A DNA stretch of 64,000 nucleotides from an uncultured Clostridia bacterium (GTDB lineage Bacteria > Bacillota > Clostridia > TANB77 > CAG-508), in contig CAKPGU010000001.1 of assembly GCA_934155265.1 (NCBI GenBank), positions 93,252-157,251 on the forward strand, written 5' to 3'. How positions within the stretch are numbered: position 1 is the first letter of the stretch; every line of letters starts with the position of its first letter. The notes under the pieces were generated by a model. The model did not search any database. It saw nothing but the letters and a program-made list of their open reading frames with translations, and was not told the DNA's origin. Shown here piece after piece: positions 52,498-61,987 of the stretch. The position numbers were made by a program, and so were the translations under genes.

Positions 52498-54546
52498 TTA
52501 AATTTCGATTCTTGAACTAAATTTTTCTGTAACAAGTTCATTCAATTTTTTATTTTTTTCTTTTTCAAGTAATGGATCATCTTCCATTATCTTTATTGCC
52601 AAACCTTGAACCTTTTTTAATATTCCTATATCTTCAAATAAATTTGCAATTTTAAATTCTGGAAGTCCATGTTGTTCTGTTCCGAAAAAGTCTCCTGAAC
52701 CTCTAAGTTCTAAGTCTTTTTCAGAAATTACAAATCCATCATTTGTGTCGCACATTACTTTCATTCTTTGTCTTATCGTATCTCCATTTCCTTCATATTT
52801 TAAAATACAATATGATTGATATTCTCCTCTTCCAACTCTTCCTCTTAATTGATGTAATTGTGCTAACCCAAATCTTTCTGCATTCTCCACAACCATAATA
52901 CTTGCATTTGGTACATTTACACCTACTTCTATTACAGTTGTTGCTATCAAAATCTGAATTTCTCCATCTTTAAATTTTAACATGATTTCATCTTTTTCTT
53001 TAGGTTTCATTTTTCCATGTAAATATGCAACTTTATACTCACTAAATGTTTCTTTTTGATATCTTTCTGCAAGCTCTATTACTGATTGCAAACCTTCCAT
53101 ATCTTCATTTTCTTCAACTAAAGGACATACTATATATGCTTGTCTTCCCTCTTTAATTTGCTTTCTTATAAAATTATTTACTCGTTCTTCCATATTTTTT
53201 CTTACAGCATATGTTTCAATTTTCTTTCTGTTTGGTGGAAGTTCATCAATTATTGATATGTCCAAATCGCCATACAATATCAATGCAAGTGTTCTAGGGA
53301 TTGGTGTTGCAGACATTGCTATTATATCTGGATTTTGTCCTTTTGATGCTATTGTCCCACGTTGCTTTACTCCAAATCTATGTTGTTCATCTGTTACAAC
53401 TAGTCCTAAATTTTTAAATACTACATTTTCTTCTAATATCGCATGTGTTCCTATAAGTATATCTATTTCGCCATTTTGTAACTTTTCTAATATTTCTGTT
53501 TTCTTCTTTTTAGTAATACTTGAAATTAACAATTCTGTTCTTATTCCTAATTCTTCTAAAATTCCTTGGAAACTTTCTAAATGTTGACTTGCAAGTATTG
53601 CAGTTGGTGCCATTATTGCTGCTTGATATCCTGATTTTACAGCTTTATATGCTGCTATCATTGCAACTACTGTTTTTCCTGAGCCAACATCTCCTTGAAG
53701 AAGTCTGTTCATTGGCTTATTACTTTCCATATCATTATCAATTTCTTCTAATACTCTTAATTGTGCTTTCGTTAATCTAAATGGTAACATGTTTATTACA
53801 TCAGACATTTTAGCATCTTTACTAAATTGAATTCCATCAGTTTCATGTTCATAATTGTTTTTTAATTTTAATAAAGCTAATTGCATTGTTAATAATTCTT
53901 CAAATACTAACCTTTCACGAGCTTTATTAAAATCTGAAAATTCTATTGGAAAATGAATTCTTTCTATTGTACTATTTATGTCCCACAAATTATTTTCTTT
54001 TAATATATATTCTGGTAGTGTTTCTGGCAACTGACCTTTTACCTCTAAAAGTCCATTTTCTATAATTCTTCTTAATGTGTTTTGTTTTAATTCAAATGTT
54101 AATGGATAGATTGGAATAATTTTTCCTGTGTTTTTGCTTTGGTCTATTTCATCATATACAGGAGAATTCATTTCATATCTTGAACCTTTTATTGATATTT
54201 TCCCAAAAAATCTATACATTCTACCTGGTTGAAATTTATCTCTTAAATATCCTTGGTTAAACCATGTTATATAACATGTTCCTGTTTGGTCTTTTACTAT
54301 TAATCTACTGATTGTCATTCTTCCTTTGTGCATTTCATTTATTCTTCCTGTAGGCATTGCCTCTATTAATACTTCTTCTCCATCTACACATTCATACAAA
54401 TTTTTTGGTTTACTTCTATCTTCATAGTCTCTTGGATAGTATTCAATTAGGTCTTTTAATGTATATATTTTTAGTTTGTTTAACAGTTTTACTCTACTTG
54501 GTCCTACTGTTTTTACATATTTTACATCTTTGTTTAGGTCCAACAT
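52498..54546 (-). CDS. recG: ATP-dependent DNA helicase RecG
   Basis: 682 residues, full length. N-terminal wedge/OB domain (VKYVKTVGPSRVKLLNKLKI; GTCYITWFNQGYL), then superfamily 2 helicase motifs: I RLLQGDVGSGKTVVAMIAAY, Ia MAPTAILASQHLESF, II VVTDEQHRFGVKQR, III MSATPIPRTLAL, V TTVIEVGVNVPNASIMVVEN, VI QLHQLRGRVGRG. Remodels stalled replication forks and Holliday junctions. Followed 13 bases away by... no, preceded by the phosphoesterase gene with 12 bases between, suggesting one operon tsaD-phosphoesterase-recG. Confidence 0.96.
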   Translation of the reverse strand: MLDLNKDVKYVKTVGPSRVKLLNKLKIYTLKDLIEYYPRDYEDRSKPKNLYECVDGEEVLIEAMPTGRINEMHKGRMTISRLIVKDQTGTCYITWFNQGYLRDKFQPGRMYRFFGKISIKGSRYEMNSPVYDEIDQSKNTGKIIPIYPLTFELKQNTLRRIIENGLLEVKGQLPETLPEYILKENNLWDINSTIERIHFPIEFSDFNKARERLVFEELLTMQLALLKLKNNYEHETDGIQFSKDAKMSDVINMLPFRLTKAQLRVLEEIDNDMESNKPMNRLLQGDVGSGKTVVAMIAAYKAVKSGYQAAIMAPTAILASQHLESFQGILEELGIRTELLISSITKKKKTEILEKLQNGEIDILIGTHAILEENVVFKNLGLVVTDEQHRFGVKQRGTIASKGQNPDIIAMSATPIPRTLALILYGDLDISIIDELPPNRKKIETYAVRKNMEERVNNFIRKQIKEGRQAYIVCPLVEENEDMEGLQSVIELAERYQKETFSEYKVAYLHGKMKPKEKDEIMLKFKDGEIQILIATTVIEVGVNVPNASIMVVENAERFGLAQLHQLRGRVGRGEYQSYCILKYEGNGDTIRQRMKVMCDTNDGFVISEKDLELRGSGDFFGTEQHGLPEFKIANLFEDIGILKKVQGLAIKIMEDDPLLEKEKNKKLNELVTEKFSSRIEI

Positions 54547-54558
54547 TGTTACTCCTCT

Positions 54559-55263
54559 TTATATTTTTTCTAATCTAAAATCCAACCTATCTGCACTAAC
54601 AAGTTTAAACTGGATACCTTCTATTTTACCTTCAATTGCATCATTTATAGAAGCACCATGCAAATGACCATAATAACATCTTTTTACATTATATTTTTTC
54701 ATAAGTTCTACAAACTTTGCTTCTTGTTCCAATTCAATTTTTGCTTTTGTTATAGGTGGATAATGCATAAAGACTATTATTTCTTTGTCATTACCAAATT
54801 TATTTACTCCATCTTGCAATGATAATTCTAGTCTTATAAGCTCTCTATTTATTAGTTTCTCGTCAGTTCCTTCATCTGCAATACTCCAACCTCTAGTACC
54901 ACATAAAATTTTATTTTCAAATTCATAACTATTATTATATAAAAAATCTATATTTTTAAAATCATTTTCATTTAAAAATTTTCTCATGTTTGTTACTGTA
55001 GTCCACCAATAATCATGATTTCCTTTTAACATAAGCTTTTTGCCTGGTAAACTATTTAAATAACTAAAATCTAATTTAGTATCTTCTAAATATGTTTCCC
55101 ATGAGAAATCTCCTGGCAAAACAACTAAGTCATTTTCTTTAACTTTTTCTATCCAATCTTTTCTTATTTTCTCTTCATGACCTGTCCAGTTATCCCCAAA
55201 TATATCCATTGGCTTAGGTACTCTAAATGATAAATGTAGGTCCGCTATTACAAATATTGACAT
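54559..55263 (-). CDS. Metallophosphoesterase
   Basis: 234 residues of the calcineurin-like fold. Metal ligands appear in order: MSIFVIADLHLSF (DxH), VLPGDFSWE (GDxxx), LMLKGNHDYWW (GNHD), IVFMHYPPITK (H) and KRCYYGHLHGASI (GHxH). Substrate unknown; related Firmicutes proteins are annotated simply as phosphohydrolases. Tightly spaced between tsaD and recG on the same strand. Confidence 0.88.
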   Translation of the reverse strand: MSIFVIADLHLSFRVPKPMDIFGDNWTGHEEKIRKDWIEKVKENDLVVLPGDFSWETYLEDTKLDFSYLNSLPGKKLMLKGNHDYWWTTVTNMRKFLNENDFKNIDFLYNNSYEFENKILCGTRGWSIADEGTDEKLINRELIRLELSLQDGVNKFGNDKEIIVFMHYPPITKAKIELEQEAKFVELMKKYNVKRCYYGHLHGASINDAIEGKIEGIQFKLVSADRLDFRLEKI

Positions 55264-55278
55264 ACTATTTTTCCTTTT

Positions 55279-56271
55279 CTATTCTCCAATTTTTAAGTTT
55301 GGTACTGCATTTAATGTATTTTCTGATAAATCACCATGTAGATATCTATAATACCCTGCTGCTCCTATCATTGCAGCATTATCTCCACATAATTTCAAAT
55401 CTGGTTTATATATTTTGATTTCATCTTGTTCTAATTTTTCGAATTCACTTCTAATGTGTGTGTTTGCAGAAACTCCTCCTGCTAAAACAACTTTTTTTAT
55501 TCCTGTTTGTTTAATTGCCGTTTGAATATTTTCTACTAGAACTTCTGTAACAGCTTTTTCAAAACTCATACACAAATCTGCTTTACTTATATCAGGATTT
55601 TTATGATGTAAGTTTATTACTGCTGTTTTTATTCCACTAAAACTAAAGTCTAAATTTTCAAAATGAGTTTTTGGAAAATCAATTGTTGCTTGTCCTTGTT
55701 GTGCTAATTTATCAACTTTTGGACCTCCGGGATATCCTAACCCAACAACTCTTGCTACTTTATCAAAAGCTTCTCCTATTGCATCATCACGTGTTCTGCC
55801 TAAAACTTCCATATCACAATAATCTTTTACATATACTATTTGCGTATTCCCTCCTGATGTTAACATACATAAAAATGGTGGTTCTAAATCTGGATGTGTT
55901 ATGTAATTTGCTGCAATATGTCCTTCTAAATGATTTACACCTACTAATGGCTTATTTAACGCATAGGCTAACCCTCTTGCATATGATACTCCTACTAATA
56001 ATGCCCCTACTAGACCTGGTCCATATGTTGGTGCAATTATATCAATATCTTCAAAGTTCATATTTGCTTCTTTTAATGCTTCTTTTGCAACCCTTGAAAT
56101 TGCTTCTATATGGTTTCTTGAAGCTATTTCTGGTACAACTCCTCCATATTGTTCATGAATTTTTATTTGTGTATCTATTATATTTGATAAAACCTCTCTA
56201 CCATTTTTTACAATGGCAACAGAGGTTTCGTCACAACTTGATTCTACTCCTAAAACTATTATATCTTTCAT
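55279..56271 (-). CDS. tsaD: tRNA N6-threonylcarbamoyladenosine synthesis protein TsaD
   Basis: 330 residues, ASKHA fold. Start MKDIIVLGVESSCDETSVAI; metal-binding GVNHLEGHIAANYI (HxxxH); LTSGGNTQIVYV; GLGYPGGPKVDKLA; KVVLAGGVSANTHIRSEFEK. Transfers threonylcarbamoyl to A37 of ANN-decoding tRNAs with TsaB/TsaE, which helps frame maintenance during translation. Essential in most bacteria. Heads a leftward gene group with the phosphoesterase and recG. Confidence 0.96.
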   Translation of the reverse strand: MKDIIVLGVESSCDETSVAIVKNGREVLSNIIDTQIKIHEQYGGVVPEIASRNHIEAISRVAKEALKEANMNFEDIDIIAPTYGPGLVGALLVGVSYARGLAYALNKPLVGVNHLEGHIAANYITHPDLEPPFLCMLTSGGNTQIVYVKDYCDMEVLGRTRDDAIGEAFDKVARVVGLGYPGGPKVDKLAQQGQATIDFPKTHFENLDFSFSGIKTAVINLHHKNPDISKADLCMSFEKAVTEVLVENIQTAIKQTGIKKVVLAGGVSANTHIRSEFEKLEQDEIKIYKPDLKLCGDNAAMIGAAGYYRYLHGDLSENTLNAVPNLKIGE

Positions 56272-56284
56272 GTCTATTCTCCTA

Positions 56285-57022
56285 TTATGATATTTTGAAT
56301 ATTGTCATTGCTAGTCCCAATATTTGATTTGTCATCCATCCAATTATTGGTGATATTAGTCTTCCTGCAATTCCTGTTATCCATATAATTAAAAATATAA
56401 AATAAAATGTTTGCTCATGCTCTATGAACCATGATTTTGCATTATGAGGTAATATTGGTAAAAAGATTTTTGATCCATCTAGTGGTGGTAATGGTATTAA
56501 ATTAAATACTCCTAACCCAATATTCATTGTAATAATATAAATAAGTATTGATACAATTATTATTCCTATTTTACTCATTACAAATACTGCCCCAGCAAAC
56601 TTCATAATTGCACAATATATAAGTGCAAATACAATTGCAGTTATAAAATTCATAAGTGGTCCAGCAAATGATACTATTGCATCTGCTTTTTCTACTGATA
56701 TATTTCTATTATAATTTCTTGGATCTATTTGTACAGGTTTTCCCCATCCTATATGTGCAAATAGTAACATTGCTAATCCTAATGGGTCAACATGGTCAAA
56801 TGGATTTAGACTAAGCCTTCCTTGTCTTAATGGTGTGTCATCTCCCAATTTGTATGCTGCAAATGCATGGCCAAATTCGTGTACTGTTATTGCTAACAAT
56901 ACAGCAGGAACAGATAATACTAAATCAAATATTCCTGCTGTTCCATAACTTGCTAGTGATAACACTACTAATATTCCTATTATTATATATAATGTTTTTT
57001 TATCAAAATCAAATCCAAACAT
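56285..57022 (-). CDS. Site-2 protease family membrane metalloprotease (M50)
   Basis: 245 residues, about six helices. Zinc motif AITVHEFGHAFAAYKLGDDT (HExxH) and the second site VFNLIPLPPLDGSKIFLPIL (N-x-x-P-x-x-x-x-DG). This compact family differs from RseP-type enzymes by lacking a PDZ domain. It cleaves membrane substrates; target unknown. ATG 57022 is preceded by AGGAG at the right distance; the in-frame extension to 57061 is not used, I think. Stop lies 13 bases before tsaD. Confidence 0.9.
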   Translation of the reverse strand: MFGFDFDKKTLYIIIGILVVLSLASYGTAGIFDLVLSVPAVLLAITVHEFGHAFAAYKLGDDTPLRQGRLSLNPFDHVDPLGLAMLLFAHIGWGKPVQIDPRNYNRNISVEKADAIVSFAGPLMNFITAIVFALIYCAIMKFAGAVFVMSKIGIIIVSILIYIITMNIGLGVFNLIPLPPLDGSKIFLPILPHNAKSWFIEHEQTFYFIFLIIWITGIAGRLISPIIGWMTNQILGLAMTIFKIS

Positions 57023-57091
57023 AAATCTTCTCCTATCTTTTTTTCCATTATAATATATCATATTTTATATATTATTGCAACAAAAATGAAA

Positions 57092-57126
57092 AAAGAGGAG
57101 TGAAATATTATTCACTCCCCTCGAGG
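57092..57126 (-). terminator. Rho-independent terminator
   Basis: GAGGGGAGTGAATAATATTTCACTCCTC followed by TTTTTT on the minus strand; the core matches that of the terminator at 31080. Confidence 0.85.
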
Positions 57127-57146
57127 TTTGCAAGATGCTGACTGTA

Positions 57147-57581
57147 TTAGCCAACAATCTTTTTGATATCAATAATTTTCGCAATAGCTTCTGCATTATC
57201 TGCACATGCCAAGAAAAGTTTTCTCAGCTTTTCAACCTGCTCATGAGGCTTCTCCTCAGAAATCAATGACTCAACATTCTCCAGCATCTTATCCAAAAGA
57301 CATATCATTTCCTTGCGAGTACAATCATGCATTTTTACTGCTCTAACAGTACCATTGATATCAGCTGTCCAGTTATAAATTTTCTTTAACTGGTTGTCTT
57401 TTACTGACTTCTCCATAAGTACTGCAAGACTGTTAATTGCTGTTTCGACTGCTTCTGTAGTAGATGCTTCCATAAGTTTGCTCTTTACAGAATTAACTTC
57501 CTTACGGAAATATTCATAGCATTCTCTCTGAGTCATCATGCAGATTCCGCAGTTTCCATTGTTCTTTTCGTTGTTTGCCAT
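57147..57581 (-). CDS. 144-residue ORFan, atypical composition, Cys-rich N-terminus
   Basis: Helical soluble protein. The N-terminus NGNCGICMMTQRECYEYF has C-x2-C and a further Cys, possibly metal binding; the rest is four to five helices (EAVETAINSLAVLMEKSVKD, VEKLRKLFLACADNAEAIAK). No family recognised. Noticeably less AT-rich than flanking genes and with different codon choices (CTC, AAG, GAG), like the other isolated ORFans; unlike most of them it has no CGG. AGAGAGGT precedes ATG and it has its own terminator. Confidence 0.65.
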   Translation of the reverse strand: MANNEKNNGNCGICMMTQRECYEYFRKEVNSVKSKLMEASTTEAVETAINSLAVLMEKSVKDNQLKKIYNWTADINGTVRAVKMHDCTRKEMICLLDKMLENVESLISEEKPHEQVEKLRKLFLACADNAEAIAKIIDIKKIVG

Positions 57582-57709
57582 AGTTGTTTACCTCTCTTAT
57601 TTTTTATTTAAAGAGATTCTTGACCTCTTTACATAATTATATTATACCATCTTAAGCTTACATTGTCAAATGAATGTGATTTTTCAAAATAGAATCGTCT
57701 TCTTTTTAA

Positions 57710-59239
57710 CTAAATTTTAAAACTATTAATAAATTGATTAATCTCTGTTTTTAAGTTATTATATTCCTTTTCACTTCCGAAAAATGTAATTGTATAAATA
57801 TTTCCATTTGCAGATAAAAATGTTTGCTGCATAATATATCCATTTTCTCCATCCGTTGATTCTGATGTTACCTGATAACCTATGTTATTATTAATTTTTA
57901 TTTCTTTTGTATTTTTTTCATTAATATCTTCTTGTGAATTTAATTCTTTTTGTTGCTTTACATATTCGTCTAATGTAGTATTTGTTTTTACAGCACTTAC
58001 ATATATTGATGATGTATATTCTGAATTTGTTGTAGATGGAATTTCTAATTGTAATGCTCCTAAATATGCACTGTTTGGTCCAACTTTACTAGAGTCTATC
58101 TTTGGAGTTAATGTCCAATTTTCATTATATTTAAAACTATAATTTTCATTTTTATATTGTTTCCAGTTTGAATTTTCTTCACTTTTTTCAACTGCTTTTG
58201 ATATATCAACAGGTATCGTTGCAACTTTGTTAAACTTTTCCCCATCAATCATTTTTAAATATATCTCTATAGTTATTTTAGAATTTCTGTTTATTTTTCC
58301 ACTAATTATTCTATCATTATATATTGTTTCATCATATTGTTTTTCTTCTTCAGCAAATGTTGCAATTTCCTCATTTTGTTCATCTAATATTTTATAATAT
58401 TTTTCAAAATCATCACCATTATAATTTGTTTTATCTGTTTTTATTTTTAGCATATTTGTATAAGAACCTGTAATAAACTCTGTTACAGTTACATATGCGT
58501 TTTTAGCAATCTGATATTTTTGTGCATTTTCAAATTCATATATTTTAGAATCTTCAAGTTTACTTACATTAATTTTTTCCTTGAAGCTCCAATTACCTTT
58601 AAATGTTTCTCCATATTCAGCATATGCAGAATCTATATTTTCAACTTCTGTATATTCTCTTACTTCATTGAAATCTGAATTTATTTTTACATTTTTTGTA
58701 TCCTCTATTTTTATTTCATTAACATCAAATATTTGATAATATATAAATGATGTATCAGATTCTTTATCTATTGACGTATTTATAGGAGTTACTGACAAAT
58801 CATTTATTTTATATTCTCCATTCACTTCAATCCATGAATCTGGGTTAATGTTTGGAATTTCAATTCTATATCCTACAATAAATGTAGTATCATCCATTGC
58901 TCCATCTAAAATTTTTATTTTAACTTCACCATTTATTATCTCATCATTGAATTGTGTTGCATTTTCTTCATATTTACTATTTATTCCAAGGTTTCTTAGC
59001 AAAGGCGAAATAATAGTTTCTATTCCATTTACATGTGCATATGTGCATCCTCCAAAAAATATTACTAATATTGAGCATGCCGCAATTGATATTCTTTTTA
59101 TATAATTACTCATTTTTGATTTTTCTTTCATATTTACCTCACTTTCAAAGTTCGAAAATAGTTGATTTATTTTTTCAGGAATATATATATCTTCTTGCAT
59201 TTGTTTTTTTAATAATTTGTCAAATCTTTCATCATCCAT
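57710..59239 (-). CDS. Anti-sigma-factor-like membrane protein (DUF4179 type)
   Basis: 509 residues. A cytosolic N-terminus of ~50 residues (DERFDKLLKKQMQEDIYIPE) precedes one membrane helix (ISIAACSILVIFFGGCTYAH) and a large extracytoplasmic region: a DUF4179 domain (~85-350) followed by a PsbP/DUF-like domain (~355-509; YKNENYSFKYNENWTLTPKI, NIYTITFFGSEKEYNNLKTE). Such proteins, encoded directly downstream of an ECF sigma gene, act as anti-sigma factors. Here it follows the sigma gene with two bases between, so translation is coupled. Confidence 0.82.
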   Translation of the reverse strand: MDDERFDKLLKKQMQEDIYIPEKINQLFSNFESEVNMKEKSKMSNYIKRISIAACSILVIFFGGCTYAHVNGIETIISPLLRNLGINSKYEENATQFNDEIINGEVKIKILDGAMDDTTFIVGYRIEIPNINPDSWIEVNGEYKINDLSVTPINTSIDKESDTSFIYYQIFDVNEIKIEDTKNVKINSDFNEVREYTEVENIDSAYAEYGETFKGNWSFKEKINVSKLEDSKIYEFENAQKYQIAKNAYVTVTEFITGSYTNMLKIKTDKTNYNGDDFEKYYKILDEQNEEIATFAEEEKQYDETIYNDRIISGKINRNSKITIEIYLKMIDGEKFNKVATIPVDISKAVEKSEENSNWKQYKNENYSFKYNENWTLTPKIDSSKVGPNSAYLGALQLEIPSTTNSEYTSSIYVSAVKTNTTLDEYVKQQKELNSQEDINEKNTKEIKINNNIGYQVTSESTDGENGYIMQQTFLSANGNIYTITFFGSEKEYNNLKTEINQFINSFKI

Positions 59240-59241
59240 TA

Positions 59242-59565
59242 TTAAATCCCCTCCTTTTCTAATTTTTGTTTTAAAATTTCTCTCGCTTTTGATAGTCTTG
59301 ATTTTACTGTTCCTTCTGGAATATTTATAATTTGTGATATTTCTTTTACAGAATAATTATCATAATAATATAAAATAGTAATTAACTTTAAATCTTCATT
59401 TAAATATTTCATTGCATCTTTTATTCCATACTCATCTACTTCATATTTGTCATATTGAGCTATTTTCATATTTTTTTCAACATCATTTTTTAAGATTACT
59501 TTTGCTGTTTTATAAAATTTTAGTTTATTTTCTTCAATAAGTTTTGTAAATTCACCTTTTCCCAT
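59242..59565 (-). CDS. ECF sigma factor lacking region 2 (internal deletion)
   Basis: 107 residues from ATG 59565. The start MGKGEFTKLIEENKLKFYKT and YLK-like segment match the beginning of ECF sigma factors, and the end is a good region 4 (LNEDLKLITILYYYDNYSVK, EISQIINIPEGTVKSRLSKA). Between them only ~25 residues are present where ~80 are expected: region 2.1-2.4, which binds core polymerase and the -10 element, is missing. An in-frame deletion is likely. The protein may be inactive or act only as a DNA-binding or titrating partner of the anti-sigma protein. Confidence 0.7.
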   Translation of the reverse strand: MGKGEFTKLIEENKLKFYKTAKVILKNDVEKNMKIAQYDKYEVDEYGIKDAMKYLNEDLKLITILYYYDNYSVKEISQIINIPEGTVKSRLSKAREILKQKLEKEGI

Positions 59566-59723
59566 TTTACAACTTTCTTTCTCCTTTTCATTTGTTAGAC
59601 GTTTCATTTTTTGTTTCGGTTCATTTTTTTGAAAAAAATTTTTTCTTGCAATAAGATTATCATAACTCAATATTATATACAACCTTTCCTATTAAATTAA
59701 AAATAGAGCATATAAATTATGCT

Positions 59724-60329
59724 CTATAATTCGTCAGTTTTAAATGCAAGGTAACCTTCATATAAATAACTATTGTCTATCCCTTTCATGTATACTTCTC
59801 TATCATTTACCTTGTCAGTTAAACTTTGTTTTAATAATTCTTTAATTTCTATATATTTTATTGGACTTCGTTCCATTGCAAGTAAATAGTCTGTCTTATC
59901 AACTTTACTCCAATCAACTACCAAATTTAACTCTTTTTTTAAAATTAAATCAAGCCAAATTCTCGAACTTCTTCCATTTCCCTCTCTAAAAGGATGTGCT
60001 ATATTCATCTCTACATATTTTTCTATTATTTCTTCATATGTAGATTGTGGCATTTTTTCAATATTTTTTATTGCTTCTTCAAGATATGCAAGAGGTGTAA
60101 ATCTAAAATTACCTTTTGCTATATTTACTTTTCTTAACTCTCCTGCAAATTCATATATTTCTTCAAATAAATATTTGTGAATTTGTTTTAAAGTTTCAAA
60201 TGTTCCTGGTTCTAAGGTATTCAAATAACCTGTTTCAAACATTTTTTTTGCACAAGATTTGCTAATTCTTTCCTCTTCTCTTGCTAATTCTGCTTGATCA
60301 GTAATATTTAATTTATTTTCTAAAGCCAT
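59724..60329 (-). CDS. Fic-domain AMP-transferase, class III-like with C-terminal inhibitory helix
   Basis: 201 residues. The Fic motif IAHPFREGNGRSSRIWLDL is complete (HPFxxGNGRxxR), with the flap/target-dock region NIAKGNFRFTPLAYLEEAIK before it. Near the C-terminus SYLYEGYLAF contains S-x-x-x-E-G, the inhibitory motif of class III Fic proteins, whose Glu blocks ATP binding until released by autoAMPylation or dissociation. Likely a toxin or signalling enzyme that AMPylates a host protein. Stands alone ahead of lysS by 20 bases, same strand. Confidence 0.88.
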   Translation of the reverse strand: MALENKLNITDQAELAREEERISKSCAKKMFETGYLNTLEPGTFETLKQIHKYLFEEIYEFAGELRKVNIAKGNFRFTPLAYLEEAIKNIEKMPQSTYEEIIEKYVEMNIAHPFREGNGRSSRIWLDLILKKELNLVVDWSKVDKTDYLLAMERSPIKYIEIKELLKQSLTDKVNDREVYMKGIDNSYLYEGYLAFKTDEL

Positions 60330-60349
60330 TTTTATCTCCTTTCAGAGTT

Positions 60350-61846
60350 TTAATTAAGTGGTTTCATTGTTGGGAATAATAATACATCTCTTATTGATGC
60401 AGAATCTGTTAATAACATAACCAATCTATCAATTCCTATTCCAAGTCCACCTGTTGGAGGCATACCATATTCTAGTGCATTTATAAAATCTTCATCCATC
60501 ATATTTGCTTCTTCATCTCCAGCAGCTCTTGCTTCTGCTTGTTTTTTAAATCTTTCATATTGATCTATTGGATCATTTAATTCTGAATAAGCATTTCCAT
60601 ATTCTCTGCCACCAATGAATACTTCAAATCTTTCTGTTAATCTCTTATCACTTGGTTTTCTCTTTGTTAATGGTGATACTTCTACTGGGTAATCATATAT
60701 AAATGTTGGTTGTATTAATGTTTCTTCTACAAATTCTTCAAAGAATGTATTTATTATATCTCCTCTTGTTTTCTTAATTGGATCTATTTCTACTTTCTTT
60801 TCTTCAGCAATTGCTATTGCTTGCTCATCTGTTTCAATTGTATTAAAGTCGACACCTGTTACTTCTTTTATTGCTTCTATCATTGAAATTCTTTTCCATG
60901 GTGATTCTAAATCTAAATCTGTTCCTTGATAGTTTATTTTAGCCGTTCCTAATACTTTTTGAGCTACTGTTCTAAACATATCTTCTGTTATATCCATCAT
61001 ATCATTGTAATCTTCATATGCTGAATATAATTCTATATTTGTGAATTCTGGATTGTGTTTTATATCCATTCCTTCATTTCTGAACATTCTTCCCATTTCA
61101 TATACTTTATCAAATCCACCTACAATTAGTCTTTTTAGATATAATTCATTTGCTATTCTTAAATACATATCTAAGTCTAATGTATTGTGATGTGTTATAA
61201 ATGGTCTAGCTGCTGCTCCACCTGCTATTGTATTTAATATTGGTGTATCAACTTCCAAATATCCTTTGCTATCTAAATAAGCTTTTACTTCTTTAATTAT
61301 TTTACTTCTTAATATAAATGTTTCTTTAACTTCTGGATTTACTATTAAATCTACATATCTTTGTCTATATCTTAAATCTACATCTTTTAATCCATGGAAT
61401 TTTTCTGGTAATGGTCTTAATGATTTTGAAAGTAATGTTACTTCTTTTGCATGAACTGAAATTTCTTCTGTTCTTGTTTTAAATACAAAACCAGTTATTC
61501 CTATTATGTCTCCAATATCCCATGTTTTAAATGCTTTATAACTTTCTTCACCTAAATCATTTATACTTACATAACTTTGAATTTTTTCGTCACTGTCTTG
61601 TATTGTACAGAATGATGCTTTTCCCATAATTCTTTTTGCAATTATTCTTCCTGCTACTGTTACATCTTTATTTTCAAATTCTTCATAATTTGCTTTTATT
61701 TCTCCAGCTGTATTTGTTCTATTAAATTTTGTTATTTCAAATGGATCTTTTCCTTGTTCTTGTAATTCCTTTAATTTATCTTTTCTTATTTGAATTAAAT
61801 GATTTTCATCTAACTCTACTTCTTGATTTTGCTTATTTTCTTGCAT
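60350..61846 (-). CDS. lysS: Lysyl-tRNA synthetase, class II
   Basis: 498 residues. N-terminal OB anticodon-binding domain (DVTVAGRIIAKRIMGKASFC), then class II core: motif 1 region LDSKGYLEVDTPILNTIAGG, motif 2 MGRMFRNEGMDIKHNPEFTN, motif 3 GLGIGIDRLVMLLTDSASIR. Charges tRNA-Lys. Start after AGGAGAGATGAAAG. No T-box or other riboswitch is evident in the 140-base upstream gap. No in-frame CGG in ~500 codons. Confidence 0.96.
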   Translation of the reverse strand: MQENKQNQEVELDENHLIQIRKDKLKELQEQGKDPFEITKFNRTNTAGEIKANYEEFENKDVTVAGRIIAKRIMGKASFCTIQDSDEKIQSYVSINDLGEESYKAFKTWDIGDIIGITGFVFKTRTEEISVHAKEVTLLSKSLRPLPEKFHGLKDVDLRYRQRYVDLIVNPEVKETFILRSKIIKEVKAYLDSKGYLEVDTPILNTIAGGAAARPFITHHNTLDLDMYLRIANELYLKRLIVGGFDKVYEMGRMFRNEGMDIKHNPEFTNIELYSAYEDYNDMMDITEDMFRTVAQKVLGTAKINYQGTDLDLESPWKRISMIEAIKEVTGVDFNTIETDEQAIAIAEEKKVEIDPIKKTRGDIINTFFEEFVEETLIQPTFIYDYPVEVSPLTKRKPSDKRLTERFEVFIGGREYGNAYSELNDPIDQYERFKKQAEARAAGDEEANMMDEDFINALEYGMPPTGGLGIGIDRLVMLLTDSASIRDVLLFPTMKPLN

Positions 61847-61987
61847 CTTTCATCTCTCCTTGTTTTATCTAAATACAGAATTATTATAATGTATTTTCTT
61901 CCAAAAATCAAGTATTTATGTAAAATATTGTATTATTATTGATATATTACATACATTATAATATAATCGTTTTAGGAGGTATTTATT

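Noticed and set aside
60350..61987. T-box or amino-acid riboswitch ahead of lysS
   Set aside because: The 140-base gap to pepV has no specifier/antiterminator pattern or conserved T-box sequence.
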